The notes below the pieces were generated by a model. It saw nothing but the letters and a program-made list of their open reading frames with translations. It was not told the DNA's origin and did no database searches. Below are positions 39,152 through 62,277 of a stretch of DNA of 64,000 nucleotides, piece after piece; the stretch's first letter is position 1, and every line of letters starts with the position of its first letter. The DNA is from Branchiostoma floridae (Eukaryota; Chordata; Leptocardii; Amphioxiformes; Branchiostomatidae). The DNA lies in the NCBI RefSeq assembly GCF_000003815.2, contig NC_049985.1:8828251-8892250 (forward strand), read 5' to 3'. Position numbers and translations under genes: made by a program.

Positions 39152-39288
39152 CTCTCCAAGCAAAGGTTGGTGGGGAAAATCTTGACCTTTTCCTTCTATG
39201 CCATAGTTGGTGGGAAGGCTGGTCGTAAAAAAATACGACATGTAAGGAAAAGGTCACGATTTCCCCCACCAACCTCTGCTTGGAGAGA
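39152..39288. mobile_element. MITE with CTCTCCAAGCA ends
   Basis: Left arm CTCTCCAAGCAAAGGTTGGT and right arm, its near complement, extend through GACCTTTTCCTT on both sides. About 137 bases, no coding content. The outermost CTCCAAGCAGAGGTT is shared with the family at 7075-7257 although the interiors differ. Confidence 0.8.
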
Positions 39289-39573
39289 GTACACAGTACT
39301 CAAGGGCCCGCCACTTTTCTCCGCCCAGCTGACCCGCACAGCAACGGGCAGGCGTCCCGTAGCAACGCCGCCATTGAGTTTCCACCAATAAGCGGCTTGG
39401 GTTACCTGCGGTACAACGAGCTAAACAAACCCGACCGGTACAGCTGAGCATGACAGACTGCACCAAGTTGCCGTACGTCTGGTATTAAACGCTCGGCCGC
39501 TCGGCATTTCAGAAACATTCAGGGCTCGGTAACTTGTGAGAAGCCTTCTTAAGTATCTTTCAGTTCTATTAAG

Positions 39574-39587
39574 GTCACCGTGGTAAC
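39574..39587 (+). promoter_or_regulatory. RFX X-box upstream of the TEX26-like gene
   Basis: GTCACCGTGGTAAC matches the X-box consensus GTNRCC-N(0-3)-RGYAAC at every specified base. It ends 54 bases before the ATG at 39642. RFX factors binding X-boxes near transcription starts drive ciliary genes in animals. Confidence 0.7.
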
Positions 39588-39641
39588 AAGATTAGTCTGG
39601 TTGTGTAGGAGATTACAGGGCTACAACTGCTGAGCTAGAAC

Positions 39642-42600
39642 ATGGCGGCCACGACAGAGATCCTACACGCATGGCGCGACCTGGACCAGCCTACGGAATG
39701 GAGTCGGGAAGGAGAACAGGTCAGTCTCTGTCCTATTGTTACGTCACAAAATCTTCCCATTCACATGTCACTTGGTAACGACAGTTATGACCCATTTGAG
39801 TAGAATTCTTAATCAGACTGTAGGGCGGTCTGGTCCACAATTTGTCGCCACCCAACGTGGAATGTAATTGCAATCTTGAATCGCGGTGAAATGAATCTCA
39901 AACTTAATTTCCGCCTGTTTGAAAATTTAGTGATCTAATAAGATAGCAACACACGGTCTTTTATTGTCATCGTAAGTATTTTTCGATACTGACAATTTCT
40001 TTCTTGTTTCACGACTTCAGCTTGCAGGGCAAATTGTTCTTCCCAGTTTCGCGAAGAACTTGGAAAAATACTTGCAGACTGCCTCCAGTCCGGAGGACAG
40101 GGAACGGTGTTTGCGTCTCCTGGCGTCCCTGAGTGTCCAGAAACAGCCGCTTCCCCATCAGAGAGTAGAGGAGCAGCCCAGAAGGCCCAAGTCAGCCATG
40201 CCGGCGTTAGGTGAGCCGCCCCGGCATGACCCTTCACTGGGCAACCCTTGTTTGGGTCTATTTATACAGCACTAACTACATACAATAATCTGGCATAGCG
40301 GGACCGGGGGGCGGATCGTCAACATAACATAACGTACTGTGCTGTGCGGTAACTTTATTTCTGCATCAAATGTCCAAATTCTCTAGAAAATCATATCATA
40401 TCCGCCTCAACATCACGCGCGAGTGAGCGATTGTCCGTGCCATGTAAGGTACAAGAGACGAACAACAAGTGCCCTGGTTCTGCCACTTGTAACTCTGTAA
40501 CTTGATGGCAAAAGCCGTGCATGACTTACACAGCACAGAGGGACCAACTAAGTTACTAACGACGGGGAATTTTTTTGTGGTCCATATTCTGTTCCAGGTC
40601 TGTTCTGAAACCATGACAACCGTTGTCACGACAGCCCACCTACGAAGCAGAGTAATTTGCTTTGTTTATTGTCACAAGCGTCATCGTCATAAGAAAAGTC
40701 CGCCACTTGTGTAAGATAAGGGTTATTGTGTGTCACTCATTAATCCGGTATTGAGGATCGTTAACCCGACATTTATTTCGACCCACAACAGGGCGAGAGA
40801 AGGCACCGCACCCAGCCTACATCACCACCAACCAACGGGAGTACCAGTACCGGCCAGGCTCTGCCCTGGACAACACAAGGTACACAAAACAAGATATTTC
40901 TACAGGTGGAGGTTAGGCGCCGGACAATTTTAACGTCTTTTATGCGTTTTTGACGGGCTTTCTATCTTGTCAGCATTTTTTTTGTCTCCAACCCAAAAAG
41001 AAATCCCGATAAAATAGAAAGCCTGATTAAAAGCGCCTAGAATGACATCAAAACTGACTGGAGTCTTATCTGTGCTTGGGGAGTAAACTATACACACAAA
41101 CCACAGGCCGTTCGTTCTTGGACGTTTCCCATGTTTTTCCTTGTTCCAGAATAAAGTCAAGCATCCAGACTAGGGTATTGTGATGGTGTTGGTCTTTTGG
41201 AACCGGGTTTATCAAAGTTTTGGTTTGGTTTTATAACGTCAATGTTATACTAATCAAGTGCTAATTGTTTATACTAATCGAAAGTTAACTACTCATAAAA
41301 TCATCTTTTCATATCAAGAAGAGCCAAGGAAGTTCTTGATACAACCTCCTTGGAGGAACAGCTTTTTTTTCAAAAGTTACAAAATAACATTAACGTTACA
41401 AACTTAAGTTTAACGTTACTGCTAAGTCATGCCCATAGGCCGTACGACTTCACTTATGCGGGGTTTGGCTTACTAGTATTCGTCTTGACTTTTAAAGCAG
41501 TGGAAAATGTTTTTAAAAAGAGCTTCATGAATGAGTATATATTTTCCTGTGTTGTGACTTACTGCTTGTGGTAAGCAACTTGTTGGAATTGATATCAGCA
41601 AGAAATAGAAGTTGTAAGGTGCCCTCGCGGTTTGAGCGTGTAAACCAGAGAAGTCTGACAAACCACCTGTTAATCTAGGCGACCTCGTGGGTCAGTGCAG
41701 GTTGCACTGCAACACCCAGGTGTGCGCACTGCAACACCCAGGTGCGCTCGCGTCAGGGCCGGTAATGTTATCAAGCCATCGTCTGCCGCACACGCACTTC
41801 AAATTGTCAATCAACGGAAAGCCTAATCGTGTTCAAACTTGTCACTCAAAATGACAGGTATTTCTACTGAGCTACCATGACTAGTTAGCAATGGGGTCTA
41901 ACCGTTTGCCAACTTAAATAGCTGCTGAAAAAAAGAAACAGGCCAAATATCTGTTTCTGGTTGTCTGTTGTCCCAGCAACACAGAATAACGTTACCTGTT
42001 CGTGACAGAAGAACTAACTTGCGTGTTGGGTAGGTGCGAACTCATTGTCTACCACAATAGGTGCTATGAGTGCCGCTATTGTAGGGTGCTCCAGACAATA
42101 ATAACGTTATCATAACCCTATTGAAAAGACTTCAGAGATGTATTGTGTCACGTCATATTTGAGGTTTGTCGTACAAAGGACATTAGGGATACACAAATGC
42201 AATGAATTAAGTTGAGCGTAACGTTAGGGCAGAAAGAAAGCTGACAGGCGCGTACCATTGGGCGCACCGTGACCAAGAAGTAATCAGTTACGATTTATCT
42301 GTTCCCCCCAGGCCTGGCACCACGAAACACAGCTATATCACGCCCTACCAGCTCCCAGAGAAAATCGGTCACACCACCTACCACGACCAGTATTACAGCA
42401 AAGGCCACCACAAAAGAGAACCTATCCGGTCCGGGACATCGTCGGGGAACCGAAAAAACAACCCACATCCTTTCCAGGTAATGTTAGGTTTATTTTAGTC
42501 TGAAATCTTCATTTTCCTACGCAGAGATTAATTTACTAGTACTTACTCGCCAAACAGAGGTTCGACTTCGGCTACTTTTGACGTGTTTTAGGCATTTTTG

Positions 42601-45393
42601 ACGGTCTTTCCTCATGTTGCGCGGATTTCTTCATGTTGCAGCCGCGCCGAACATCTGCTTGAAGAGTATCTATTTATAGAACTCCGAACAGTCTGCGGTC
42701 GGACTTCCAGAACCCAGGCCAATGGGAGATCTAGAACGCAGAGTAGTCTCATTTGCATAAAAAGGACACAATGCAATGGCCTACAATGCCTTCTTTCGCC
42801 GAGTTTGAACAAGGTTGCTGTTGTTATGGACGTAGTTTGCGCCTTTCGTAATGGTAGACGTCGTTTCAGGTGCGATGATGCTCTCGGTCCCTGTCCTCGC
42901 CATGTTTAGCTAGCGTTGCATTCAAATACGTAAAGCACCACCAACTTCTGCGCAGCCGCTGTGATGGCCGAGTGGTTAAGGCGTTGGACTTGAAATCCAA
43001 TGGGGTTTCCCCGCGCAGGTTCGAATCCTGCTCGCAGCGATAAAATTTTTTCTTTCTTTTCCACTTTTTTCTCTTTTAATCACGTCCTTTCTATCTAAAT
43101 AATTTTTTCACTTTTAGCTTTTAACATTTTTTCCTCCTCTTTCTTCATTTTACCATCTTTTTCGTAGAAAATAGAAAAGCCCATCAGCTTCAGTTGCATG
43201 GATCAAAAGCGACTTCTAACAGTTCTTGTCAGTACTGCAGCAATTGCACTGTACTACTGCCTGCATTCATTACTTTCACTGCTAGAAGTCCCCACTGCCA
43301 CGTTGATTGATTCCTTCATCGGTAATAGTAGCATCCAATTTATACAACTTCTAAATATGCTCCAGTTAGAAGGGTAGGACTATCAAGAAACATTATTTGT
43401 GCATAATTAATGAGAAATTGATGCAAAACAATATTTCTAAATGATTGGAATTTCACACTGTTGATATTTATGCAAAACTATGGTGATATTTGCATTATCA
43501 ATGTGAAATTGCCATAAAATACCACTGTTAAGTACAATGTAGTATCAAAAGGATTGACTTTCTTGGCAATGAGGTATGAATTTTAATTTGAGATTTGATG
43601 AAATATTCTTTGGTATTTGAAATTGCAGTCTTTCATGGTGTGGAAGTTTCCACGACATGAGAAACCACTAAAAGAAGGCAGCCAATGGGGAACTGAGCTC
43701 ACCGACGACATTATGGACCAGGTCATCAAGGACCAGACGAAGTCCACTTACCAATCAGACTACTTGGGCATTCCACAAGGTAAACAGAACATTGATGATC
43801 CAGAGTTTCAGGAACTCATCCCATTGTTGATCAATCATTCTAGACTAAAAGATAAAAAGAAATACTTGTTATTTTACATACAATGCTCATTACTGCCTGG
43901 GTGATCATTGTATAGTTTTTTTTGTACCTGTATTGTTACGGACTCCAGGAAGAATAGTGGGGCAATACATAATGTTGACACTAATGGAGTTCCAAATAAA
44001 ATAAATTGCCTTAGGTTAGGTACTAATCAACACAAAGCAATCATGGCATTCTTTGTTAATTGTGTGAATGACTTAGTCACTCATCAACATCCATTGTCAT
44101 CCAAGTCATCATAAGAAGATCTCTATTGTACAATTTCAACCTCTTACAATAACCAATAGTAGTAGATGAGGGGAGAGTTTCAAACTTTTACTCAACAGCC
44201 CTTGTACTATCATCTCTGCAGGGTTCCAGGTAGGAAATGCTGTTGACGCACCGTTGGATTGGAAGTCCCAGGTTCCCTACTCTCTGGACTCCTTCATGCG
44301 TTACACCTATCGGCGACCTGTGCAAGAGCCACAACTCAAGGAGAACACCACCAGATATGGCTGTAACTCCAAGAAGATGGTGCCAGCGCACGGAATAGGT
44401 CAGCCTCAATTTTACCAAGTTTTCTACACATTATAGGCCATATTACCGATTGCTGCATATGCTGGGAAAAGTCCTATGCATCATTCATAAAATCAGAACC
44501 TCATTTGTAGTTCGAATTGTCAAAAAGATACACATGTATCATCAGGTGCTGATTGTGGTGATGGTTTACATTCCTGATGTATGTCAAAGAGGTAGGGATG
44601 GCTACCTGCAAACCAGATGCTTACTTGACTCACATGGGCATGTGCACAAGATGAACTAATACTACCCTGTTTGTTGTGTTGATTTGTTCGCACAGCGCCC
44701 AACGCATCTCAGCTGCAGAACCATTTGAAGGGCCGTACCACGTACCAGCGCGAGTACAACTCGAAAAATGGGCGTGTGGAGTACCGGGACCTCAACACAC
44801 TGGACCCAGACTGTCTCAGAGAAATGATAAACCAGACGGAACCTGGAAGAGGTAGAAACTCTTTATTTCTTAATTACATTAATATCAATTTCCTCTGAGA
44901 AAGAGGCACATCCATGGAATTTCCATGATGGAAAGGTCATGCAGAGTGAGCTAGATGAAGTTAATGTGTGAGTTGGAACTCTACAAGGATATGTTTTTGG
45001 TGATGCTTTCGCATAGGTGTTTTTATTTCTAGTGAACAGAATACCTTCAAAGGTAATGGATGGATGTAACATTTGTTATTTTCAGATGGACTTGCTGGTG
45101 TCAAATTGGTTTATTTCTGGGGTTGTGGGTAGATTCTTAGATGACCTTCCAAAAGTTCCTGACTAAATCTGTTTTCCTTTTTTTTTTCCTCTAAAGACAA
45201 GCACGTACTGACGAACATCCTCCGGTCGGTGAAGCACCACGGCGACCACTATCGTGAGCTGGCAAGCGTGAGCCGCCGCACGCCGCCGACCCTGCGATCA
45301 CAGCGCCCGCCAAGTACGGCCAGCTCCCGCCGACGCACCTTCGAGACGCCCATCAATCCTAAGATAGTGTCCAGCTGGGTTGGACCTGTCTGA
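39642..45393 (+). CDS. TEX26: TEX26-like protein, probable cilium/sperm protein
   Basis: Exons 39642-39719, 40021-40210, 40792-40879, 42312-42477, 43629-43779, 44222-44398, 44696-44851, 45197-45393 join in frame to 400 codons plus stop. The first ATG (AACATGGCGG) has a good context. The second half resembles vertebrate TEX26: TRYGCNSKKMVPAHGI, then RTTYQREYNSKNG, compares with the KYGC... and TTYQSDYDKTY stretches of the human protein. Repeated TxYxxDY-type segments occur along the chain (TTNQREYQY, TTYHDQYYSK, STYQSDYLG, TTYQREYNS). This short tyrosine/threonine repeat style is also seen in microtubule-associated axonemal proteins, which together with the X-box suggests a flagellar role; that part is inference. 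No membrane segment or enzyme motif. The N-terminal 90 residues and basic C-terminus are longer than in human TEX26. Confidence 0.8.
40901..41090. mobile_element. MITE, AGAGGTTCGGCTC family, copy 2 (decayed)
   Basis: Arms GACGGGCTTTCTAT and its complement ATAGAAAGCCTGA, plus TTAGGCGC/GCGCCTAG, flank a T-rich and A-rich core, as in the copy at 7075-7257. The right edge keeps GCTTGGGGAGTA. In an intron of the TEX26-like gene. Confidence 0.65.
41704..41747 (+). repeat. 22-bp tandem repeat, two copies
   Basis: GCACTGCAACACCCAGGTG(T/C)GC occurs twice in direct succession. Confidence 0.85.
42548..42665. mobile_element. MITE, AGAGGTTCGGCTC family, copy 3 (shortened)
   Basis: Left end CAGAGGTTCGACTTCGGCTA and TTTTGACGTGTTTTAGGC match the copy at 7075. 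The right end GCCGAACATCTGCTTGAAG is a changed complement of the same terminus. The core is short. Confidence 0.6.
42958..43039 (+). tRNA. tRNA-Ser (anticodon UGA)
   Basis: 82 bases with a full cloverleaf: 7-bp acceptor GCTGTGA/TCGCAGC (one G-T pair), anticodon stem TTGGA/TCCAA around loop CTTGAAA (anticodon TGA), long variable arm with GGGG/CCCC as in class II serine tRNAs, and T arm GCAGG-TTCGAAT-CCTGC. A-box and B-box are intact and a T6 run follows. It lies in the fourth intron of the TEX26-like gene, same strand, transcribed independently by Pol III. Confidence 0.97.
43046..43051 (+). terminator. Pol III terminator of tRNA-Ser
   Basis: A run of six T starts seven bases after the discriminator base, the standard Pol III stop signal. 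Confidence 0.85.
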
Positions 45394-47762
45394 TGTCAAA
45401 GGAACTCAGATGTTGAATTGACTCATATGCTGCTGGACAAGACTCAACATATTGTTGACTTGTTGTGTACTATTCCAAACAGTGTTTAGACTTGTTGTGT
45501 TATAAAACCTTATGTGTTCCGTTTTGTTTTCACCCACTGCTCATGCTGGGGAGCTTACGTTCAAAAGTAATAAGAACTGCTGATAATATTTGCCACGTGG
45601 AGCATATTACTTGCATCATTGTCATAGATCCACTCTTCAGAGTTAGTGGTTTGTTAAATTATGGAGTCTTGTACATTTTATGAGCAGACATTGACATACA
45701 AACATGTGCACAAGTATTTTTTTCCCTTTTCCAGGTTGTTATTGTTGTTGTATGAAATGCACACATTTTGCGTGACGATTTGTGTGACCACCAGTGAAAG
45801 GAGGAAGTCATGACAGACATTTGTGCATAGTTAATATGCCAACACATCATGGTCACTATGTACAGAAATATTGTACCTAGTACATAATTTTACACTGCTA
45901 CACGTGTCGCTGTTGTGTATTTAACCCACATGGCCATATACTGTTGTGTATAGTCTTACGCCATATCATCTTACTACCAAGCAGTCTCAAGTGGAACAAA
46001 TTTGACAATGTCTGAAACCATGACAATGTCTGTCAAGATATGTGTAATCAAAATGAGTTGTAATGTTGTGTACATATTTACGAAGAAGTAAAAAGCGCTG
46101 AAAGAAATTTTCTGTGATCTGACTCATGATTTGCATATTTACTATCTAGGCTAGCTTTGTAAATCATCAGCTAAGCTATCTACAAACCAAACATGCCAAA
46201 TCATAACGATCCGTCAACCCCATTCTTCGTCAATGCCTATAAAATAGCCCTTGAAGTCTTAAAAAAGCTGCAAGGGGACCCAAACCTACACCAAAGGAAC
46301 TTCTCTGCCCCAAGAGACATAGCAAAACGACCATAAGGCATGTCCTTAACGGTGCACACCCCAGTTTATTTGGGGTCTCAAATCGAGGCTGCGCACCCTC
46401 AAGTCGAGAGGCCGTGTCTTCAAGAAAATAAAGCTAAAGCAGAAAAGCCGTATATGGGAATGAAGGGTATCACTCCAGCTTTAAGAACAGCCGGGTTTCA
46501 GTTTCTTCACTCTCTTTACTTTCGTAATATTTGGGGGAGAAAAGTTTTTTTCACGTAAAAAAGTATGGCAAAAAAGGGGAATTATGACGTGGAAATAAAC
46601 CCATCACCTATAGTTTAGTCATGAAAATGACTGATATTGTAGGAAAGAGAATACACCTAAGATTAATCAAGCAAAAGATAAAGAAAATCGTAACACTGAG
46701 ATTTTCACAATAACCCGACGCGCGAGGCATAGCAACACGGCTCACAGACCGCATATGGACGGGGAATCTGGGTCAACGGGCGAATCACTTCCAAGGCGTA
46801 GAAATACAAGGAAGTGACACTCGGGCCCAAAACCAATTTGCACCAAAAACACATCACTTCTTACGCTTTTTAGTCATGCCAGTACCAAATGCCACTCCGC
46901 AGCAGATTATGAGAAATTTGAACTCAGACACAGACCCTCCAGAAACCTGTCGTCACATTTTTGTAGAATTGTGCACCGATAACATGATGTATCAAAAGGA
47001 ACTTCAGCTGCAGTACCTTCAATAGCTGCTAAGGGGGCAAACTTGATCTTCGTCTCTCCGTCCCCATTCTCCTAGTCTGTCTGTGTATCACAAACTCTGC
47101 TGTAACTGGCCGGTGTTTGGCGGGGTGCTATAAGCGAGATTTAATCAGGCATTCAAATTACCAAGAAGGTTAAAAAAAAACTCCTTGAAAATACCAAGGA
47201 GTCTTTGACCACAAATCCCATTCACCCCAAAAGGAGCTCGAGGTGGTTTTATCAAATACCTCCTTGCAACCAAATTATGATAAGGATCCGAGTTATGCTA
47301 TTGACGGACAGACAGACACAGAGGCACACAAACGGCGCCAAAACACAACTTCCTTGGAGAATGTGGGTTGAGATACCGGTTGGCCCTGGACTGGAGGGTG
47401 TCGTGGGGTCATGTGGAGGTCACCGAACTGTAGCCGATTCACCTAGAAAGGCGATTGCAATATCAACACGCTGACTTGGCAAACTTCACATTCCGATATA
47501 TACGATCTCAAAACCTGATTATTTTTAACTCTATACGACATTTTTTGGCGTTTTGGTTTCTAATAAAATTCATACGAAGTGTTATAGAAAGATTTTAGTA
47601 GCACTAATTTCTTACTGAACCCCAAGGTCGCGGATAAATACTGTGTTCTCCGGCCATAACAAATCCCGTCAGCCTTCACGGTACAAAATGGAAGCGGCCA
47701 GCAGTGTACGCACATGTTTCGTTAGGCGCTGATAGTGATAGCATATCAGGACAGTTTCCAGA
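45394..47762. other. 3' UTR of the TEX26-like gene and intergenic spacer
   Basis: After the stop comes about 700 bases of AT-rich DNA without a clear exon, then a dispersed repeat at 46351-46970 and CAAGGAGG-type repeats around 47160-47260. The last 150 bases before 47763 are the likely AFG2A promoter; no firm motif seen. Confidence 0.45.
46351..46970 (+). repeat. 600-bp dispersed repeat, copy 1
   Basis: Similar over most of its length, same orientation, to 61568-62095. Shared stretches include CAGTTTATTTGG, GTCTTC(C)A(G)GAAAA, CCCATCACCTATA, TTTTAG..A..AAAATGAC, ACACTGAGATTT, CACAATAACCC and AGCAGATTATGAGAAAT. No coding frame and no obvious terminal inverted repeats. Confidence 0.75.
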
Positions 47763-59192
<11,430 letters not shown>

Positions 59193-59472
59193 GTTCAAGA
59201 CAAGAACAGGAAGTATACTGCTGTGGCAATGATCCACACCGGTTCCTGTCCGATGTATTACACTACCACTGTTCCTTCTATGGTTCTGTGTAATATGTGT
59301 AATAATTGTAGTAGTATCTAATATTTTTTAACGAGATTGTTCAGAGCAAGGTCATTAGACCACTTCAAGGCAACAACGGTCATGACACCAAGTATTAGGG
59401 TATAAAAATGACAAAGTTCATTAGTACATGTATAACTTGGTTTATTAAATATTTTGGCATGTTCCAAGCTTC

Positions 59473-59930
59473 AGGTACAAAGGTGGTCAAACTCAAAGCT
59501 AGATTTTGTTGTGATATGAAGCAATTTTGGAATTACCAAATATGATGGTAGTTATAGTGATCCTCTGGTAACAACAAAATTAATATGATACTAAAATGTT
59601 GCATACAAGATAACATGATCATAAAGATTTTAAAACTATGGCAGTACTTTGGAGTACCTGTTACAGAGAGAAGACTAGTTTGTAAATAGATGTTGTTGAT
59701 ACAAAGGTGGTCGTAGTTTGATTTTGTTGTGATATGAAACAATTTCTTGCAGGAGCCAAAATAGTAGTTATAGTGGTCCCATAAAAGTTGAATCATAATG
59801 GTCCTCTGAATGTCGAATCATGGTAACGACAAAATATGATACTAAAAGTGTAATAACAAAAAAATAAATAAATAAAGTCTGTACTTTGGAGCACTTGTTT
59901 GAGGCAAGACTACCTACACGCACTTGGCAA
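59473..59930 (+). repeat. Diverged tandem duplication, period about 230 bp
   Basis: ACAAAGGTGGTC, GATTTTGTTGTGATATGAA, TAGTTATAGTG, AATATGATACTAAAA and TTGGAGYACYTGTT occur in the same order in 59473-59697 and 59698-59930. Confidence 0.75.
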
Positions 59931-61567
59931 CACACATCATTTTGGACAGTAGCTCCTTTAACTTATCATCCATCTGCTGCTTACAGTTAATGTGGGATAA
60001 AGCTGTACGTGTGGGCCTTTTTTCGTTCATTATACAGTTTCACTGGCCATTTCTTTTTGTACTGGATCGTCTGTGCCGCCAGCCTGTAGACGAGATGAAA
60101 AAAAGGCCCAGAGAGCCTGATATGGAGGCTACACATGGGTCACAACTACTTTCTAAAACAATTTCCATTCCACAATTACTACTGAATACATGAGCTGACA
60201 TGCTTCTGATGTCTTAAGTTAAAACACTAGAAAGTAATTACATGAATGTGTATAGATGATAAGAAGTAAGTGACTTTTTGTGTGATACATATCACTTGTC
60301 AAATGCATATCATGATATCCTGGCACTTATAATATACACATAACTATACAGTAAACTTATACAATATGAGGATTATTTCTTGATATAAAGAGGATGAGTT
60401 TTTTTTTTAATACTGAACCTGGCACATCTTAAAGATGGCCACCAATGGAAAACATTTCAATGTGCATTGCCATCATACCACATGGGTTATTATGGTGCTT
60501 TCAAATATGACTAAATTATAAAATGTCAACCATCACCACTCAACTACATTTGTGTATATCACTGCAGATACATAAATACATGGAAATACTCCTAAAACAG
60601 TTCTCATATAGTTTTATGAATCAAAATCAATGTATCTCTTAGTGATTGAAACCACCTCACACAGGCATAGCTAAAAGGCTGGGATCACATAATATAGGTA
60701 TGACACTGATGATCAAGAAGCATTGGGCACATTGTTACATTTTTTTCCATTATCGTCATGGCCCAGATGTTTTTTTTAGCATTTGAAAATCTACAAGGGA
60801 TGGACCAGTGAGGACAGTGGTTAGAAAAACATGAAAAGGTTTTTTTTTTTAAATGCATCAAGAATTTTACATATTAGAGCACACTTCATTGATCAAGTAA
60901 AGCACAAACTTACAATAAGTTATGAACATTTTCACAAACAACCCAACAATTATGACTGGTGTGTTCATAATGAGAAGACCTACAAGTTATAAAGTCTTAT
61001 AATCATTGAGAAGACATTTTGTGACAACTGAATCTAGTAACTTCACACACATAGTATCAGACAAAATCTGAAACTAAGGCCATTTCTTAGTCTGACATTA
61101 CTGTAGGCTAGTAAAACCACTGACACACACATTCCTGGATTAGGAGGCTGGAAGAACTCACGACATGCTACACATGAACACAGTCCCTGAGAAGTCAACT
61201 GGAACAACATGCACCGTCTCTATGTACTCACACTTTATATTCATATCGATATTTGGATCTCAGTAAATTTGAAACCATGATTTCAAATAGACTGACTGAA
61301 TTTTCTCCTTGTTAACTTGACAGCTTAGCTGGTACAAAACAAACACAAGACATCACCATTAGAGAAGTTACCAAAGAAAACTGCTCTCAACTCTGATATT
61401 GATATGTGTTTGATTAAACATCTTGTACGACTGCACTATTCAAGATTGAGATGTGTTCTTTGGATGTGACTCATGTGAGAAATGATATACCAAAATATCA
61501 CTGACTTGTATAAATGAATAAATAGTATTTCTTAAGATCTTAAGAATTCTGAGATTTGTGAATCTGG

Positions 61568-62095
61568 GTGCACAGTTTATTTGGTATCTCCATTTAAGCT
61601 TGCGCACCTTCAAGTCTAGCAACCATGTCTTCCAGGAAAAACTTCTAAAGCAGCAAAGTATAGGATTGACAGAGCCTATGGCTTGAAGAACAATCAAACT
61701 TCAGTTATAATTACTTCAACCTCTCTAGCTTTTTGTGGGGAGAAAAGTGTTTTCAAATATAAAAAATGATGCGTAAAATTGGGAATTTTCACGAGGAACC
61801 CATCACCTATATTTTAGACACTAAAATGACAGATATTGTCTGAAAGTACTCAGGCATAATAAAGCAAATAATAAGGAAAAACACTGAGATTTCCACAATA
61901 ACCCAACGCTAGAGGTAAAGCAACACAGAACACATGGACGGTGAATCCGGGCACAGCAGGCTCAGGATTTTAACCAAAAACACACCTCTTATGCTTTCTA
62001 GCTATGTTAGTACTGGATGCCATTTTGTAGCAGATTATGAGAAATGTGAACTCAAACCTGAACCCTCCAAACCCTTCTGCCACACACCTTGTTGA
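61568..62095 (+). repeat. 600-bp dispersed repeat, copy 2
   Basis: Diverged match to 46351-46970 in the same orientation; the two copies flank AFG2A as direct repeats about 15 kb apart. This copy has several small deletions. Confidence 0.75.
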
Positions 62096-62277
62096 AGAAC
62101 ATTTGCTGCATGCACCTTGTACTGACTGGTCTGCTGACCATTTAGTATCACTTTGCCCATGTTAACATTAGTGTAGTGGCCCTTATTTTAGCGTAGTGGT
62201 CACAAATTACAGCGTAATGGCCCACTAAGCTAAAATGCACTACTAGTAGCTAGAACCCTGGACATAACACCTGCCAC

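Larger units (their letters stand above)
36868..39641. other. 3' UTR of the DLC-family gene and intergenic spacer
   Basis: AT-rich sequence after the stop is probably the 3' UTR, with a possible poly(A) signal AATAAA at 37893. The last 300 bases before 39642 are GC-richer and promoter-like (ACCAATAAGCGG, GCAACG repeats, X-box). A MITE lies at 39152-39288. Confidence 0.5.
59193..62277. other. Convergent 3' region between AFG2A and the amine oxidase gene
   Basis: The AFG2A 3' UTR probably runs to near AATAAATAAATAAA at 59863-59876. A diverged tandem duplication lies inside it (59473-59930). The remainder is AT-rich with no supported exon, apart from the second copy of the 600-bp repeat at 61568-62095. 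Confidence 0.5.
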
